Shown one piece after another: positions 1-7,010 of a stretch of DNA of 14,003 bases. The stretch covers positions 1 through 14,003 of the forward strand of contig VSNR01000116.1 in NCBI GenBank assembly GCA_009774345.1. The letters are read 5' to 3'. The position numbers were made by a program, and so were the translations under genes. Below the pieces are notes generated by a model that saw only the letters and a program-made list of their open reading frames with translations, had not been told where the DNA came from and searched no databases. The stretch is from Lachnospiraceae bacterium (GTDB lineage Bacteria; Bacillota; Clostridia; Lachnospirales; Lachnospiraceae). How positions within the stretch are numbered: position 1 is the first letter of the stretch; each line of letters starts with the position of its first letter.

Positions 1-91
1 CTTTTATACTATTTATTAAATATATAGTATTAGAACTTAAAATTCTCATGATCTACATATATATTGTAGCGGCATCATAAAACAGAATACC

Positions 92-130
92 AAAAAATAA
101 CCGTCCTCACCAAGGTAATACGGTTATTTT
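92..130 (-). terminator. Rho-independent terminator after the M56 receptor gene
   Basis: Positions 94-104 and 120-130 form a perfect 11-bp inverted repeat (arm CGGTTATTTT at 121-130) with a 15-nt loop. Read on the minus strand, the distal arm ends in a T-rich run, TTATTTTTT, as expected for an intrinsic terminator. It lies about 75 nt past the stop codon of the receptor gene and probably ends the blaI-blaR1 transcript. The rest of 1-203 is AT-rich spacer in which I see no gene. Confidence 0.75.
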
Positions 131-203
131 CTGGTTCTTCCTAGAATTTTCGACCGTGATATGCTATTCTATCACTGCATTCATCTTTGCCAGTTACCTC
201 TTT

Positions 204-2267
204 TCAAGGCAACCATTCAGCAATACTCTCCTCTGTGGGCAGTCCTTCCGCCCGCCAGCCTTGTCCTTCTATATATCGAAAACGCAGATAAACTTTATAT
301 TCACGCCCTTCATTCTCATCCGTGCATGTAAACCGATACAAATACGACTTTTCATCCTCCGAATGAGAAATCTCTTTATCATATGACAGCTTATCTGTCC
401 GCTCGCTGAACGCCTGCCGCAGCTCCTCAGAATATTCCAGCTCGGTCGATAATGCACAGACACCATCATACTCATGCAGGTTATACAGTGCCTCGTAATC
501 TAACGAACATTGTGCTACTGATTTTCCAGACTCCTGTGCAAGCGACTGGTAAAAGCTCTCATCCTGTTTAACAAGCTTGGGCAGCGTCGCCTGCTCCTTA
601 TCAAACAGCATCCATTTCTGTTCTCCTACCTCGTAACACATCTTTGCCAGCTCTACACTATGCAAGCGCAGCACGCCATATGTATGATTTCCCAACGGCA
701 GTACATTCTCGGCACTTCGAAAATTCGTCATCCGTTCCTCTTCTGGCAGATCAAACCTTGAGACAAGACCATCATACACGGTATAGCCCTCCAAGAGCGA
801 CGTATCGTATGCATATAATTCGTCTGTATGAAAACAATAGATATATCCGTCTGCCTCCTCATAGGGATACGGGAGAATGGCTGCCATGCATTCCTTTTGA
901 TTGTTCTGATAAATCTGTATTTTGCATGTTCCGCCAGTCTGTACTTCCTGACAGTTCAAGGCTTTCAAATCAATGCTGTGCGTGATTTGCTGCTGTAGCA
1001 GGTCATATTCAAACAATCCGCTCGAAATATGGAAAATAATCTTATCCGTATCTGCGTAGTCAAGCGATATAAGCTCCAAATCACACCAACTGTTCTCAGC
1101 CCACTGCGCCTGCTGATGTGACAACAAACGCTGCGTCTGTCTGTCCACCTTGTCCGAAACTGTCGCCGCGATAACAGCCTCTGAACCGTCCGCCGCCTTC
1201 ACGCGTACTTTATTCGCAGAATCCAACATGCTGTCTGTCACAGTATCTGCCGCCAGTTCTGCACGATCTGTGGCTGGCACCTCCACTTTTGCATCCGTCG
1301 CACATGCCGCCATTGTCAGCATAAACACCATGGTACTACCAATCATTTTCCATTTTGCGGGTTTTCTGTAATCTAAAATATTCTTAATTCTCGCCATCGT
1401 ATTTTCCTCCCCAAACGCCAGAGGACTGACAGGCATCTGCCTTTTATTTGACGCAAAGGCAAGCAGAAGCCGGCTGTATTCCTCTCGCATTTCACTTGTA
1501 AAGCCTGCGGTCACTTTCTCATCACAGCTCATTTCCATATCCCTGCACATTAAGCGGCAGGCAATCCATACCAGCGGCTGGAACCAATAGACAATCACCA
1601 GTCCATACGCAAAACTCTTGATGAAATGGTCCTTTCTTTGAAGATGATACCGCTCATGTGCCAACACACACTGCTGTTGTACTCCGCTCAATCGAAACGG
1701 TATATAGATTTTTGGGAAAAATAATCCATACACAAACGGTGACCGTATCATATCGCACTCGTAAAGATTTTCATGAAGCCGCACACTGTATCGAAGCCGC
1801 CTTCTTAGCATGATATGCATCCATACAGTATATGACATCAGTGTCAGTATCCCGGCAATCCAGACAAGGGACAACACCCTTAGAAGACGGTCTGTATCTG
1901 TTTTTGTATCTGTTTTTGGTTCCTGACTTAACACTGTCATATGCGGTTTAGCCTGCACCTGTCCTGCATAACTCCCCACGCTGTCCGCAGGATATTTATC
2001 CTTCATCTGATTTATTGTCAGTTCTGGATGAGTCCTATGCCCGTCTGTCTGCTTTACGGCTGCCGTTTTATCGAAAAGATTAAATACACTAATATGTGCG
2101 TCAACAGAGAACGGAACCACGAGACGCAATGCCACCACGAGCCAGAGCATATATGCAAAACGCTTGGGCATTCCTTTTAACAGCAGCCTGACAGACACCA
2201 CCACAAGTATGACAATCCCCGCAGTCAGACTCATCTTGGCAATTTCCAAAAATAATTGTTCTATCAT
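204..2267 (-). CDS. BlaR1/MecR1-like M56 metallopeptidase receptor with an unusual external sensor
   Basis: Membrane-bound zinc protease and receptor that, in this family, responds to an external signal by triggering inactivation of the partner BlaI repressor. The start at 2267 (687 aa) is chosen because AAGGAGG sits 8 nt upstream; the longer ORF to 2309 would overlap blaI. Numbered from this start: membrane segments near residues 9-27 and 32-52, another near 130-154, the zinc motif HERYH at 204-208, a second HExxH-associated glutamate in EMSCDE at about 245, the family-typical region around RIKNIL (about 293-298), and a fourth membrane segment near 307-323. The roughly 360-residue external part rich in Tyr and Asp has no recognisable penicillin-binding SxxK fold; patterns such as LFEYDLLQQQ suggest a beta-rich, perhaps propeller-like domain. 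It is the second gene of a two-gene unit, 22 nt after blaI. The signal is unknown. Confidence 0.85.
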   Translation of the reverse strand: MIEQLFLEIAKMSLTAGIVILVVVSVRLLLKGMPKRFAYMLWLVVALRLVVPFSVDAHISVFNLFDKTAAVKQTDGHRTHPELTINQMKDKYPADSVGSYAGQVQAKPHMTVLSQEPKTDTKTDTDRLLRVLSLVWIAGILTLMSYTVWMHIMLRRRLRYSVRLHENLYECDMIRSPFVYGLFFPKIYIPFRLSGVQQQCVLAHERYHLQRKDHFIKSFAYGLVIVYWFQPLVWIACRLMCRDMEMSCDEKVTAGFTSEMREEYSRLLLAFASNKRQMPVSPLAFGEENTMARIKNILDYRKPAKWKMIGSTMVFMLTMAACATDAKVEVPATDRAELAADTVTDSMLDSANKVRVKAADGSEAVIAATVSDKVDRQTQRLLSHQQAQWAENSWCDLELISLDYADTDKIIFHISSGLFEYDLLQQQITHSIDLKALNCQEVQTGGTCKIQIYQNNQKECMAAILPYPYEEADGYIYCFHTDELYAYDTSLLEGYTVYDGLVSRFDLPEEERMTNFRSAENVLPLGNHTYGVLRLHSVELAKMCYEVGEQKWMLFDKEQATLPKLVKQDESFYQSLAQESGKSVAQCSLDYEALYNLHEYDGVCALSTELEYSEELRQAFSERTDKLSYDKEISHSEDEKSYLYRFTCTDENEGREYKVYLRFRYIEGQGWRAEGLPTEESIAEWLP

Positions 2268-2289
2268 CTGCACAACCTCCTTGCATTCC

Positions 2290-2649
2290 TTACCCGATAT
2301 GTTCATCAATCATTTTCTTAATCTTTTCAGCCTCATGTTCTGTGATGGTCTTGCCGCCGAGAAACGCTGTCAAAAATGCCGGAAGAGACCCGTCAAAGGT
2401 GCGCTCCACAAAATATTCACTCTCGTCCGCCTGCACTCTCTCTTTTGGTATCAATACCCTGACCACAGCCTGCGTATTCTCGATATACCCTTTTTCGCAC
2501 ATTTTCTTGATCTGTGTGTACGTTGTTGACTTTTTCCACCCAAGCTGCTCTTGGCACAGCCGCACCAGCTCCCCGGAGTTCACCGGCGCCGCTTCCCATA
2601 CCACCAGCATAAAGCGGTAATCACTGTCACATAATTTCAGATTTTCCAT
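2290..2649 (-). CDS. blaI: BlaI/MecI/CopY-family transcriptional repressor
   Basis: Dimeric winged-helix repressor of 119 aa, the normal length for the family. The DNA-binding part is residues 5-75, with the recognition region around SGELVRLCQEQLGWKKSTTY (25-44). It is followed by a hydrophobic dimerisation and protease-target region (about 88-119, with AFLTAFLGGK). The ATG at 2649 is preceded by GGGAGGTGAAGT, a strong ribosome binding site. The gene lies directly downstream of a promoter overlapped by a perfect inverted repeat, so autoregulation is likely. It is paired with the M56 receptor immediately downstream, the usual repressor plus receptor-protease arrangement. No beta-lactamase or other resistance gene is present in the window, so the regulated target beyond the operon itself is unknown. 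Confidence 0.92.
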   Translation of the reverse strand: MENLKLCDSDYRFMLVVWEAAPVNSGELVRLCQEQLGWKKSTTYTQIKKMCEKGYIENTQAVVRVLIPKERVQADESEYFVERTFDGSLPAFLTAFLGGKTITEHEAEKIKKMIDEHIG

Positions 2650-2660
2650 ACTTCACCTCC

Positions 2661-2721
2661 CAAAACAGGTCTGTAGTTATAGACCTTTCTGAATTTAGTC
2701 TATAACTACAGACCTGTTTTG
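2661..2721. repeat. Perfect 24-bp inverted repeat, probable BlaI operator pair
   Basis: Positions 2661-2684 are the exact reverse complement of 2698-2721, with a 13-nt spacer. Each arm contains an ACAG-N2-CTGT dyad (2665-2674 and 2708-2717), close to the TACA-N2-TGTA core bound by BlaI/CopY-type repressors. The two dyads are 43 bp apart centre to centre, about four helical turns, so two repressor dimers would lie on the same face of the DNA. The assignment to BlaI is inferred from position and motif. Confidence 0.8.
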
Positions 2722-2725
2722 TCAA
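2697..2725 (-). promoter_or_regulatory. Sigma-A promoter of the blaI-receptor operon
   Basis: Read on the minus strand, TTGACA (2720-2725) is followed by a 17-nt spacer and TAGACT (2697-2702, 4 of 6 matches to TATAAT). A TATAGA at 15-nt spacing is an alternative -10. The start point would be near 2690, leaving a leader of about 40 nt before blaI. One operator half lies between -35 and -10 and the other just after the start point, a layout that would let a bound repressor block RNA polymerase. Confidence 0.8.
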
Positions 2726-2731
2726 GCATTT

Positions 2732-3073
2732 TTATTCAATACTCCATTGATAGTCAAATATTTTTCTGTAATTGCCGCCCTTGGAAATCCCCTTCTTATA
2801 ATGTCTGATACGCCTGTTCGACAGCTTTTTGCAGAATCTCCGCCCGATGCCTCCATGATTTTCTGAGTACCGCCTGTAATACGGCACCTTTCGCTCACAA
2901 TAGTGCCCGTGACTATAGATCTTATCAACGTACTCCACAGGCGGAAATATATAATGATGTCTTGTAACCGTCCAGAGCTGTTTCAGATGCCGCTGGTATT
3001 TCAGATACCGCATTCTCTTATTTCTTCTATACTTTCGGGCAGTTCTGATATCAGGATATCTATTTCTGTTCAC
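2732..3073 (-). CDS. Small, highly basic protein of unknown function
   Basis: I do not recognise this 113-residue protein by name. It is packed with Arg, Lys and Tyr, for example TARKYRRNKRMRYLKYQRHL (11-30) and RRFCKKLSNRRIRHYKK (78-94), and ends in an aromatic stretch, KIFDYQWSIE. There is no signal peptide or membrane segment. The charge suggests binding to nucleic acid or another polyanion, which is only inference. The GTG start at 3073 is preceded by AGGTGGTGAA and by an in-frame TGA a few codons upstream, so it is the only plausible long start. It follows the HAD hydrolase by 47 nt and is probably co-transcribed with it. Its stop is a few bases from the blaI -35 box. Confidence 0.7.
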   Translation of the reverse strand: MNRNRYPDIRTARKYRRNKRMRYLKYQRHLKQLWTVTRHHYIFPPVEYVDKIYSHGHYCERKVPYYRRYSENHGGIGRRFCKKLSNRRIRHYKKGISKGGNYRKIFDYQWSIE

Positions 3074-3120
3074 TTCACCACCTGCTTTTCAATCAAAATC
3101 CGCTCCGCGCCATAAAAATA

Positions 3121-3738
3121 TTATACGCGCACGCCCGCTTTCCTTAGAAAATGCCGCAGATCTTCTACATCGCCATAATACACACAGCCGCGCATCCCCT
3201 GATTGCCCGCCGCCTCTATATTTGCAGGGGTATCATCAATGAAAAAACACGCATCAGGCTCTAAGGAAAAGGTCTGAAAAAAATTCTGATATGCCTCCGG
3301 CTCTGGCTTGAGCAGTCTATGCTCACAGGAAATCCAAATCCCCTTCATGTACGCGATCGACTTGATATATTTACAGAATGTCCTGAAACGGTGCGTCGTG
3401 TTGGACATCAAATACAAATCATATCCCTTTTGCGACAATTCCTCCACCAGTTGTTCCATCGGCGGATTTGGCAGATGCACCATACGAAATTCTCTGATAA
3501 ACCGCTCCACAGTGCTATGCAGATGTTCTGGCATCCGCTTGCATATAGAAGCGATCGCCTCATCGTCAGTGACGGTCCCCCTATCCATCCACAGCCATTC
3601 CACAGAGCCGCACAGATGATTTTTTATCCAGAGAAAATCCTCCTCATTGTCAACATACCGGTAAATATATTCCCTCTGCTGAAATACAGTAAGTACATTG
3701 CCCATATCAAAGACGATATTTTTGATCTCATTGTTCAT
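3121..3738 (-). CDS. HAD-superfamily hydrolase, YihX-like (subfamily IA)
   Basis: Predicted cytoplasmic phosphatase-type hydrolase of 205 aa. The start at 3738 has AAGGAGG 8 nt upstream; the ORF runs open to 3804 but lacks a ribosome binding site there. Motif I is VFDMGNVL with nucleophile Asp11, motif II is LMSNT (Ser112), motif III is Lys144 in RLLKPEPEAY, and motif IV is FFIDDT (Asp168, Asp169). A helical cap lies between motifs I and II (about 20-85). The usual second Asp of motif I is Gly13, as in E. coli YihX (FDLGNV), an alpha-D-glucose-1-phosphate phosphatase, so the substitution need not mean inactivity. The true substrate cannot be read from the sequence. It lies downstream of the lepB terminator without an obvious promoter and upstream of a small basic protein. 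Confidence 0.88.
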   Translation of the reverse strand: MNNEIKNIVFDMGNVLTVFQQREYIYRYVDNEEDFLWIKNHLCGSVEWLWMDRGTVTDDEAIASICKRMPEHLHSTVERFIREFRMVHLPNPPMEQLVEELSQKGYDLYLMSNTTHRFRTFCKYIKSIAYMKGIWISCEHRLLKPEPEAYQNFFQTFSLEPDACFFIDDTPANIEAAGNQGMRGCVYYGDVEDLRHFLRKAGVRV

Positions 3739-3773
3739 TCTATGTTCCTCCTTTTTTATAGAACGTCTTTGGT

Positions 3774-3827
3774 TGCACGGGCACCCGTCAGCTTCTGCTG
3801 ACAAATTTCATCCGGGTGCCGTGTGCA
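3774..3827. other. Complex hairpin between lepB and the HAD gene
   Basis: An inner perfect hairpin GTCAGC-TTCT-GCTGAC (3787-3802) is nested in an outer stem, GCACCCG (3781-3787) with CGGGTGC (3813-3819). The outer stem extends through CACGG/CCGTG (3776-3780 and 3819-3823) with a bulge, so the inner and outer stems share a base at their junction. Neither strand has a T-run after it, so it is not a simple terminator. It would lie in the 5' leader of the HAD mRNA or in any read-through transcript from lepB. Its role is unknown. Confidence 0.5.
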
Positions 3828-3828
3828 C

Positions 3829-3852
3829 AAAAAACGAGCAGAATCTGCCCGT
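3829..3852 (-). terminator. Rho-independent terminator of the opp-lepB operon
   Basis: On the minus strand an 8-bp stem (3845-3852 with 3834-3841, one G-T pair) with a 3-nt loop is followed directly by TTTTTT (3829-3834). The hairpin begins at the last base of the lepB stop codon. It is a compact, strong-looking intrinsic terminator and marks the end of the long opp transcript. Confidence 0.85.
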
Positions 3853-4394
3853 TATTTTAACAATTTCATTTCAGGATAATATTCAAACTCAGCCTTTCCA
3901 ATCAGGTCTTCCCGCGCGACAAACTTGTTCGTCCAAAATCTTGAATCCCACGAACTATTGCGGTTGTCCCCCATCATAAAATAGGAATCCTCTGGTATCT
4001 GATAAGGTCCAAAATCCTCATAAAATTTTATATCCGTATAATCCGGTATCACTTTACCGTCAATATAAATCTCTCCGTCAATTCCCTCAATCTTCTCTCC
4101 CGGAAGTCCTATAATCCGTTTGAGATACATCGTCTCCCCGTCGTCGGGATAATAAAATGATACAATGTCCCCTCTCTGCGGCGCATCGTACATATATGCC
4201 AGACGGTTGATGACAATTCTGCTCCCGGTCATGACCGTCTGCTCCATCGACCCTGTCGGAACCAAGGCGCTTGCGACTACATTATTTTTGAGCCAAAACG
4301 CGACCACGAGCGCAAACAAGATCATTTTTGACCATTCATATACTCCTTTTATTACTTTTTTCATAAAGCAATTCTTCATAAAGTAACTCCCCAT
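3852..4394 (-). CDS. lepB: Type I signal peptidase (SipS/LepB family)
   Basis: Membrane serine protease that removes signal peptides from secreted proteins outside the membrane. The 180-aa form is a normal short Gram-positive length. There is one N-terminal membrane segment (about 24-41), then box B with the catalytic serine in VPTGSM (Ser49), the catalytic lysine in YLKRIIGLPGE (Lys92), and the conserved GDNRNSSWDSR (142-152). Three in-frame ATGs (4394, 4379, 4364) lie on a 15-bp tandem repeat. The second has the best spacing to a GGGGAG motif; the first is preceded by AAAGG within the end of the upstream gene. The upstream stop is 14 nt away, so the gene is co-transcribed with the ApbE-like gene and opp. 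Whether it has dedicated substrates is unknown. Confidence 0.93.
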   Translation of the reverse strand: MGSYFMKNCFMKKVIKGVYEWSKMILFALVVAFWLKNNVVASALVPTGSMEQTVMTGSRIVINRLAYMYDAPQRGDIVSFYYPDDGETMYLKRIIGLPGEKIEGIDGEIYIDGKVIPDYTDIKFYEDFGPYQIPEDSYFMMGDNRNSSWDSRFWTNKFVAREDLIGKAEFEYYPEMKLLK

Positions 4395-4401
4395 AAAGTA
4401 A
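4357..4401 (-). repeat. Three tandem 15-bp units carrying three in-frame lepB start codons
   Basis: On the minus strand the core TTACTTTATG occurs at 4392-4401 and 4377-4386, and as TTGCTTTATG at 4362-4371, with an exact 15-bp period. Each unit holds an ATG in the lepB frame, so the N-terminus reads as a degenerate five-residue repeat (MGSYF, MKNCF, MKKVI). Unit 1 provides GGGGAG as ribosome binding site for the ATG of unit 2. Confidence 0.85.
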
Positions 4402-4408
4402 CGCCTTT

Positions 4409-5680
4409 CTATTTATCATTACACAAAGCCTCATACCGCACCCCATCCTGATCATACAAATCCGTCAGCTTCAGATCCGGCTCATTATAATAAATCGTAT
4501 ACTCCTCCCCATACACAGCATAAATTCCACGCTGCGCAAGCAGTGACAAACGCTCTTTCTCCAATCCATCTGAGATGTAAACAGGACTCACCTGCATCAA
4601 TATTTCCGCACAGCTCTGGTCTGACGCATACGTGACAAGATTGTGGACAGCGCTTTTGCAAAATCCATCTGCCACATCAATATATGCTGTCCGAACCACT
4701 CCATTTTGAAACTCATAATAGTGCTGCCAGTCAAGACTGTTTGCCGGATAATCCCGCAAAAAGACAATGCTCATCGCATGGTCATATCTCATAACCCCTG
4801 CCTGATGTACCGTGTTTCCAACTCTGTTAAAAATATTGAATGCATACTCCGAACCACTCAAATCATCAAGATTCCGCACAAACCCATCATAACTTGAGAC
4901 AGACCCCCGCACAAATCCGTTTGCCCTCATAGTATCTGCAATATAATCTACAATAAACGCATTTGCCATCCAATAAAAATCAATAAAATCTGAAAATCCA
5001 GCCTCAGAAGCATATGACAGATATGCCTCAGAGACAAAAAGCTTGATGCGGTTCTCACCCAAAAGCTCAACCCGAACCGCATGTTCATCCTGCGCAAAGG
5101 CACTGATTTCAGCAAAATAGGCTGCCATCTCCTCGTTTTGATAAGGGTCAAAGTCCACCGTCTCCACATCATCCTTGCAGCCAAACAAATTCTGGTACTG
5201 AACGTATACCGGTGCCAGATAGATCGCCCTGTTCCCATGTTTTTCTAACAGGGAAAACGCCTGATACAGCACATCCTCCACCACGATCTCCTCATTAGGA
5301 TGCCGGTTAATCTCATACAGATTCATCACCCCGTCAAATGACATGCTCGTGTGAAAAAGCTGATATGCCTTCTTTGTTGTCTCCGTATACAGCGCAGAGA
5401 CTGCCTTTTTCTCTGCCGTCGCCGACAATTCTCCTGCCCCAATATCATATTGAAAAATCAATTCGTCGGAACAGTTTGGCTCTGACGAATCTGCTTCGAT
5501 CGTTGTCCAGCCTGCGTCTGCCGTCAAATATCCGATCAGCGAATACCCCAGCGCCCCAGCACCAATCAGAATCAAGAATATCGTTAAAATCAATCTGCCT
5601 TTGGAATGATTCTCCAAGAGCTCAATCCGCTTTACAGGCTTTGGATGTCTGTCAGTTCTGTCTCTCACGGTTCGATTCAA
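4409..5680 (-). CDS. Membrane-anchored ApbE-like protein, probably catalytically degenerate
   Basis: A 423-aa protein with a basic cytoplasmic N-terminus (1-28), one membrane segment (about 29-51) and a large external domain. The external part follows the layout of ApbE (FAD:protein FMN transferase): the N-terminal pattern NLYEINRHPNEEIVV (120-134, like SEIxRLN in ApbE), the middle helix FIVDYIADTMRANGFVRGS (242-260), the segment HYYEFQNGVVRTAYIDVADG (320-339) and a helix-strand end around LAQRGIYAVYGEEYTIYYN. The ApbE residues for FAD and metal binding are missing: no GGIAKG, no NxGG (YDGFVRN instead), no DPRTG (DVADG) and no ADALAT (CKSAVHN). The fold is my inference from these patterns. 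The start is TTG, 1 nt after the oppF stop, with GGTGG 6 nt upstream, implying translational coupling to the transporter. It may act as a binding or assembly factor rather than an enzyme. Confidence 0.65.
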   Translation of the reverse strand: MNRTVRDRTDRHPKPVKRIELLENHSKGRLILTIFLILIGAGALGYSLIGYLTADAGWTTIEADSSEPNCSDELIFQYDIGAGELSATAEKKAVSALYTETTKKAYQLFHTSMSFDGVMNLYEINRHPNEEIVVEDVLYQAFSLLEKHGNRAIYLAPVYVQYQNLFGCKDDVETVDFDPYQNEEMAAYFAEISAFAQDEHAVRVELLGENRIKLFVSEAYLSYASEAGFSDFIDFYWMANAFIVDYIADTMRANGFVRGSVSSYDGFVRNLDDLSGSEYAFNIFNRVGNTVHQAGVMRYDHAMSIVFLRDYPANSLDWQHYYEFQNGVVRTAYIDVADGFCKSAVHNLVTYASDQSCAEILMQVSPVYISDGLEKERLSLLAQRGIYAVYGEEYTIYYNEPDLKLTDLYDQDGVRYEALCNDK

Positions 5681-5681
5681 G

Positions 5682-6998
5682 CTATACCACCACTAATATC
5701 AATAAAATCACAAACAACACAATGATCGCCGCCAAGGTCAGCAGACCGGCAATTGCGCCTTTCTTGCATGCCGAATAATTGCGGTAATAATGAAAATGTT
5801 TGAATACAAATGCTGCTATAAGTCCTAGTATTGGAAGCAGAAATGACAAAATCTTATACCATATGCTTCCCGTATCATGCACTGGTGCTTTCAAAAATTC
5901 ATCTTCTGAAGCGGACAGTTCATTGGCGTTCTTTTGCTGTGCAGGCTGTTTTGGTGCATCGGGGTCTACGATGTTGATCGATTTGAGCGGCACCCCCTTT
6001 GCCCGTATCGCCCGGTACTCCTCAATTTCTTTTTTATTGCCATACACAAAATGGTCGTGTCCGATATCAACAAGCTCTGGCTGGTCTGTGCTGTAGTCAT
6101 GCATCGAAGGATCATACGTATACAGCACTTTATTCTTTTCAAGCTTCGGGTCTGGAATCGGAATCGCAGAAATCAGCGAGTGCGTGTATGGATGCAGCGG
6201 AAATTCAAACAATTCGTCCGCCTCTGCAATCTCCACGATATTTCCTTTATAAATAACGCCGATACGGTCAGAAATAAACCGTACAATGGATAAATCGTGC
6301 GCAATAAAAAGATACGTGACATTTTTTTCGGTCTGAAACTTTTTGAGCAGATTCAGCACCTGCGCTCTAATAGATACATCGAGTGCAGAGATTGGCTCAT
6401 CTGCCACTACCAGCTCCGGTTCCATAACCATCGCGCGGGCAAGCCCGATTCGCTGGCGCTGTCCGCCCGAAAATTCATGAGGATAGCGCGTCAGGTGTTC
6501 CGGCAGCAATCCCACCTCGTTAATCATCTCTTCCACTTTGCGGACGCGGTCTGCCTCATTCTCATATAAATGAAAATTATATAAACCCTCTGACACGATA
6601 TAATCTACGGTCGCGCGCTCATTGAGGGATGCCGCAGGGTCCTGAAATACCATCTGGATATTTCGGATGACCTCCCTGTCCAGCGAATGCGGAATCTTGC
6701 CAGAAATACGGACTCCTTTATACTGAATTTCGCCGCTGGCACAGGGATTGACACGAATCACTGCCCTGCCGACCGTCGTCTTGCCAGAGCCTGACTCTCC
6801 TACCAGCGAAAAAGTTTCACCCTTGTAGATGTCAAAGCTGGCATTCTTGACAGCCTTGACAGCACTATCCCCCTTGCCAAAGGTAATGTCTACGTTTTTG
6901 ACAGATAATAAGATCTCTTTGCCATTTTTTTCATCAATTGGACCGTGTTCTGGCAAATGAGACACGCGTCCTGAAGTTTTCTGATTTAGGTTTGACAC
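5682..6998 (-). CDS. oppF: Oligopeptide ABC transporter ATP-binding protein OppF (AmiF type) with C-terminal membrane extension
   Basis: ATPase subunit energising oligopeptide import, paired with OppD. The ABC motifs are complete: Walker A GESGSGKTT (67-75), Q-loop VFQDPAASLNERAT (Gln119), signature EFSGGQRQR, Walker B ELVVADEP with Glu201, and H-loop His234. The following region VLYTYDPSMHDYSTDQP (291-307) matches streptococcal AmiF, which normally ends soon after the equivalent of residue 335. Here about 100 more residues follow: a polar linker (338-378), a membrane segment (about 380-398), HYYRNYSACKKG, and a second very hydrophobic segment (about 415-438). The GTG start at 6998 is supported by AGGAG overlapping the oppD stop. 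The stop is 1 nt from the start of the ApbE-like gene. Confidence 0.93.
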   Translation of the reverse strand: MSNLNQKTSGRVSHLPEHGPIDEKNGKEILLSVKNVDITFGKGDSAVKAVKNASFDIYKGETFSLVGESGSGKTTVGRAVIRVNPCASGEIQYKGVRISGKIPHSLDREVIRNIQMVFQDPAASLNERATVDYIVSEGLYNFHLYENEADRVRKVEEMINEVGLLPEHLTRYPHEFSGGQRQRIGLARAMVMEPELVVADEPISALDVSIRAQVLNLLKKFQTEKNVTYLFIAHDLSIVRFISDRIGVIYKGNIVEIAEADELFEFPLHPYTHSLISAIPIPDPKLEKNKVLYTYDPSMHDYSTDQPELVDIGHDHFVYGNKKEIEEYRAIRAKGVPLKSINIVDPDAPKQPAQQKNANELSASEDEFLKAPVHDTGSIWYKILSFLLPILGLIAAFVFKHFHYYRNYSACKKGAIAGLLTLAAIIVLFVILLILVVV

Positions 6999-7010
6999 GT
7001 TCTAAATCTC

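Noticed and set aside
53..69. CTACA-N7-TGTAG dyad at the left end as another BlaI operator
   Set aside because: The spacing differs from the TACA-N2-TGTA type and from the repeat at 2661-2721, and the AT-rich context makes chance likely.
2268..2309. Longer N-terminus for the M56 receptor
   Set aside because: It would overlap blaI by 20 nt, and the AAGGAGG 8 nt before 2267 supports the shorter form.
3319..3801. Plus-strand ORF of 160 codons
   Set aside because: It lies antisense to the HAD hydrolase, whose motifs are all intact, and its product has no recognisable feature.
3739..3804. Longer N-terminus for the HAD hydrolase
   Set aside because: It would run through the hairpin and over the strong ribosome binding site at 3747-3753; the family begins just before motif I.
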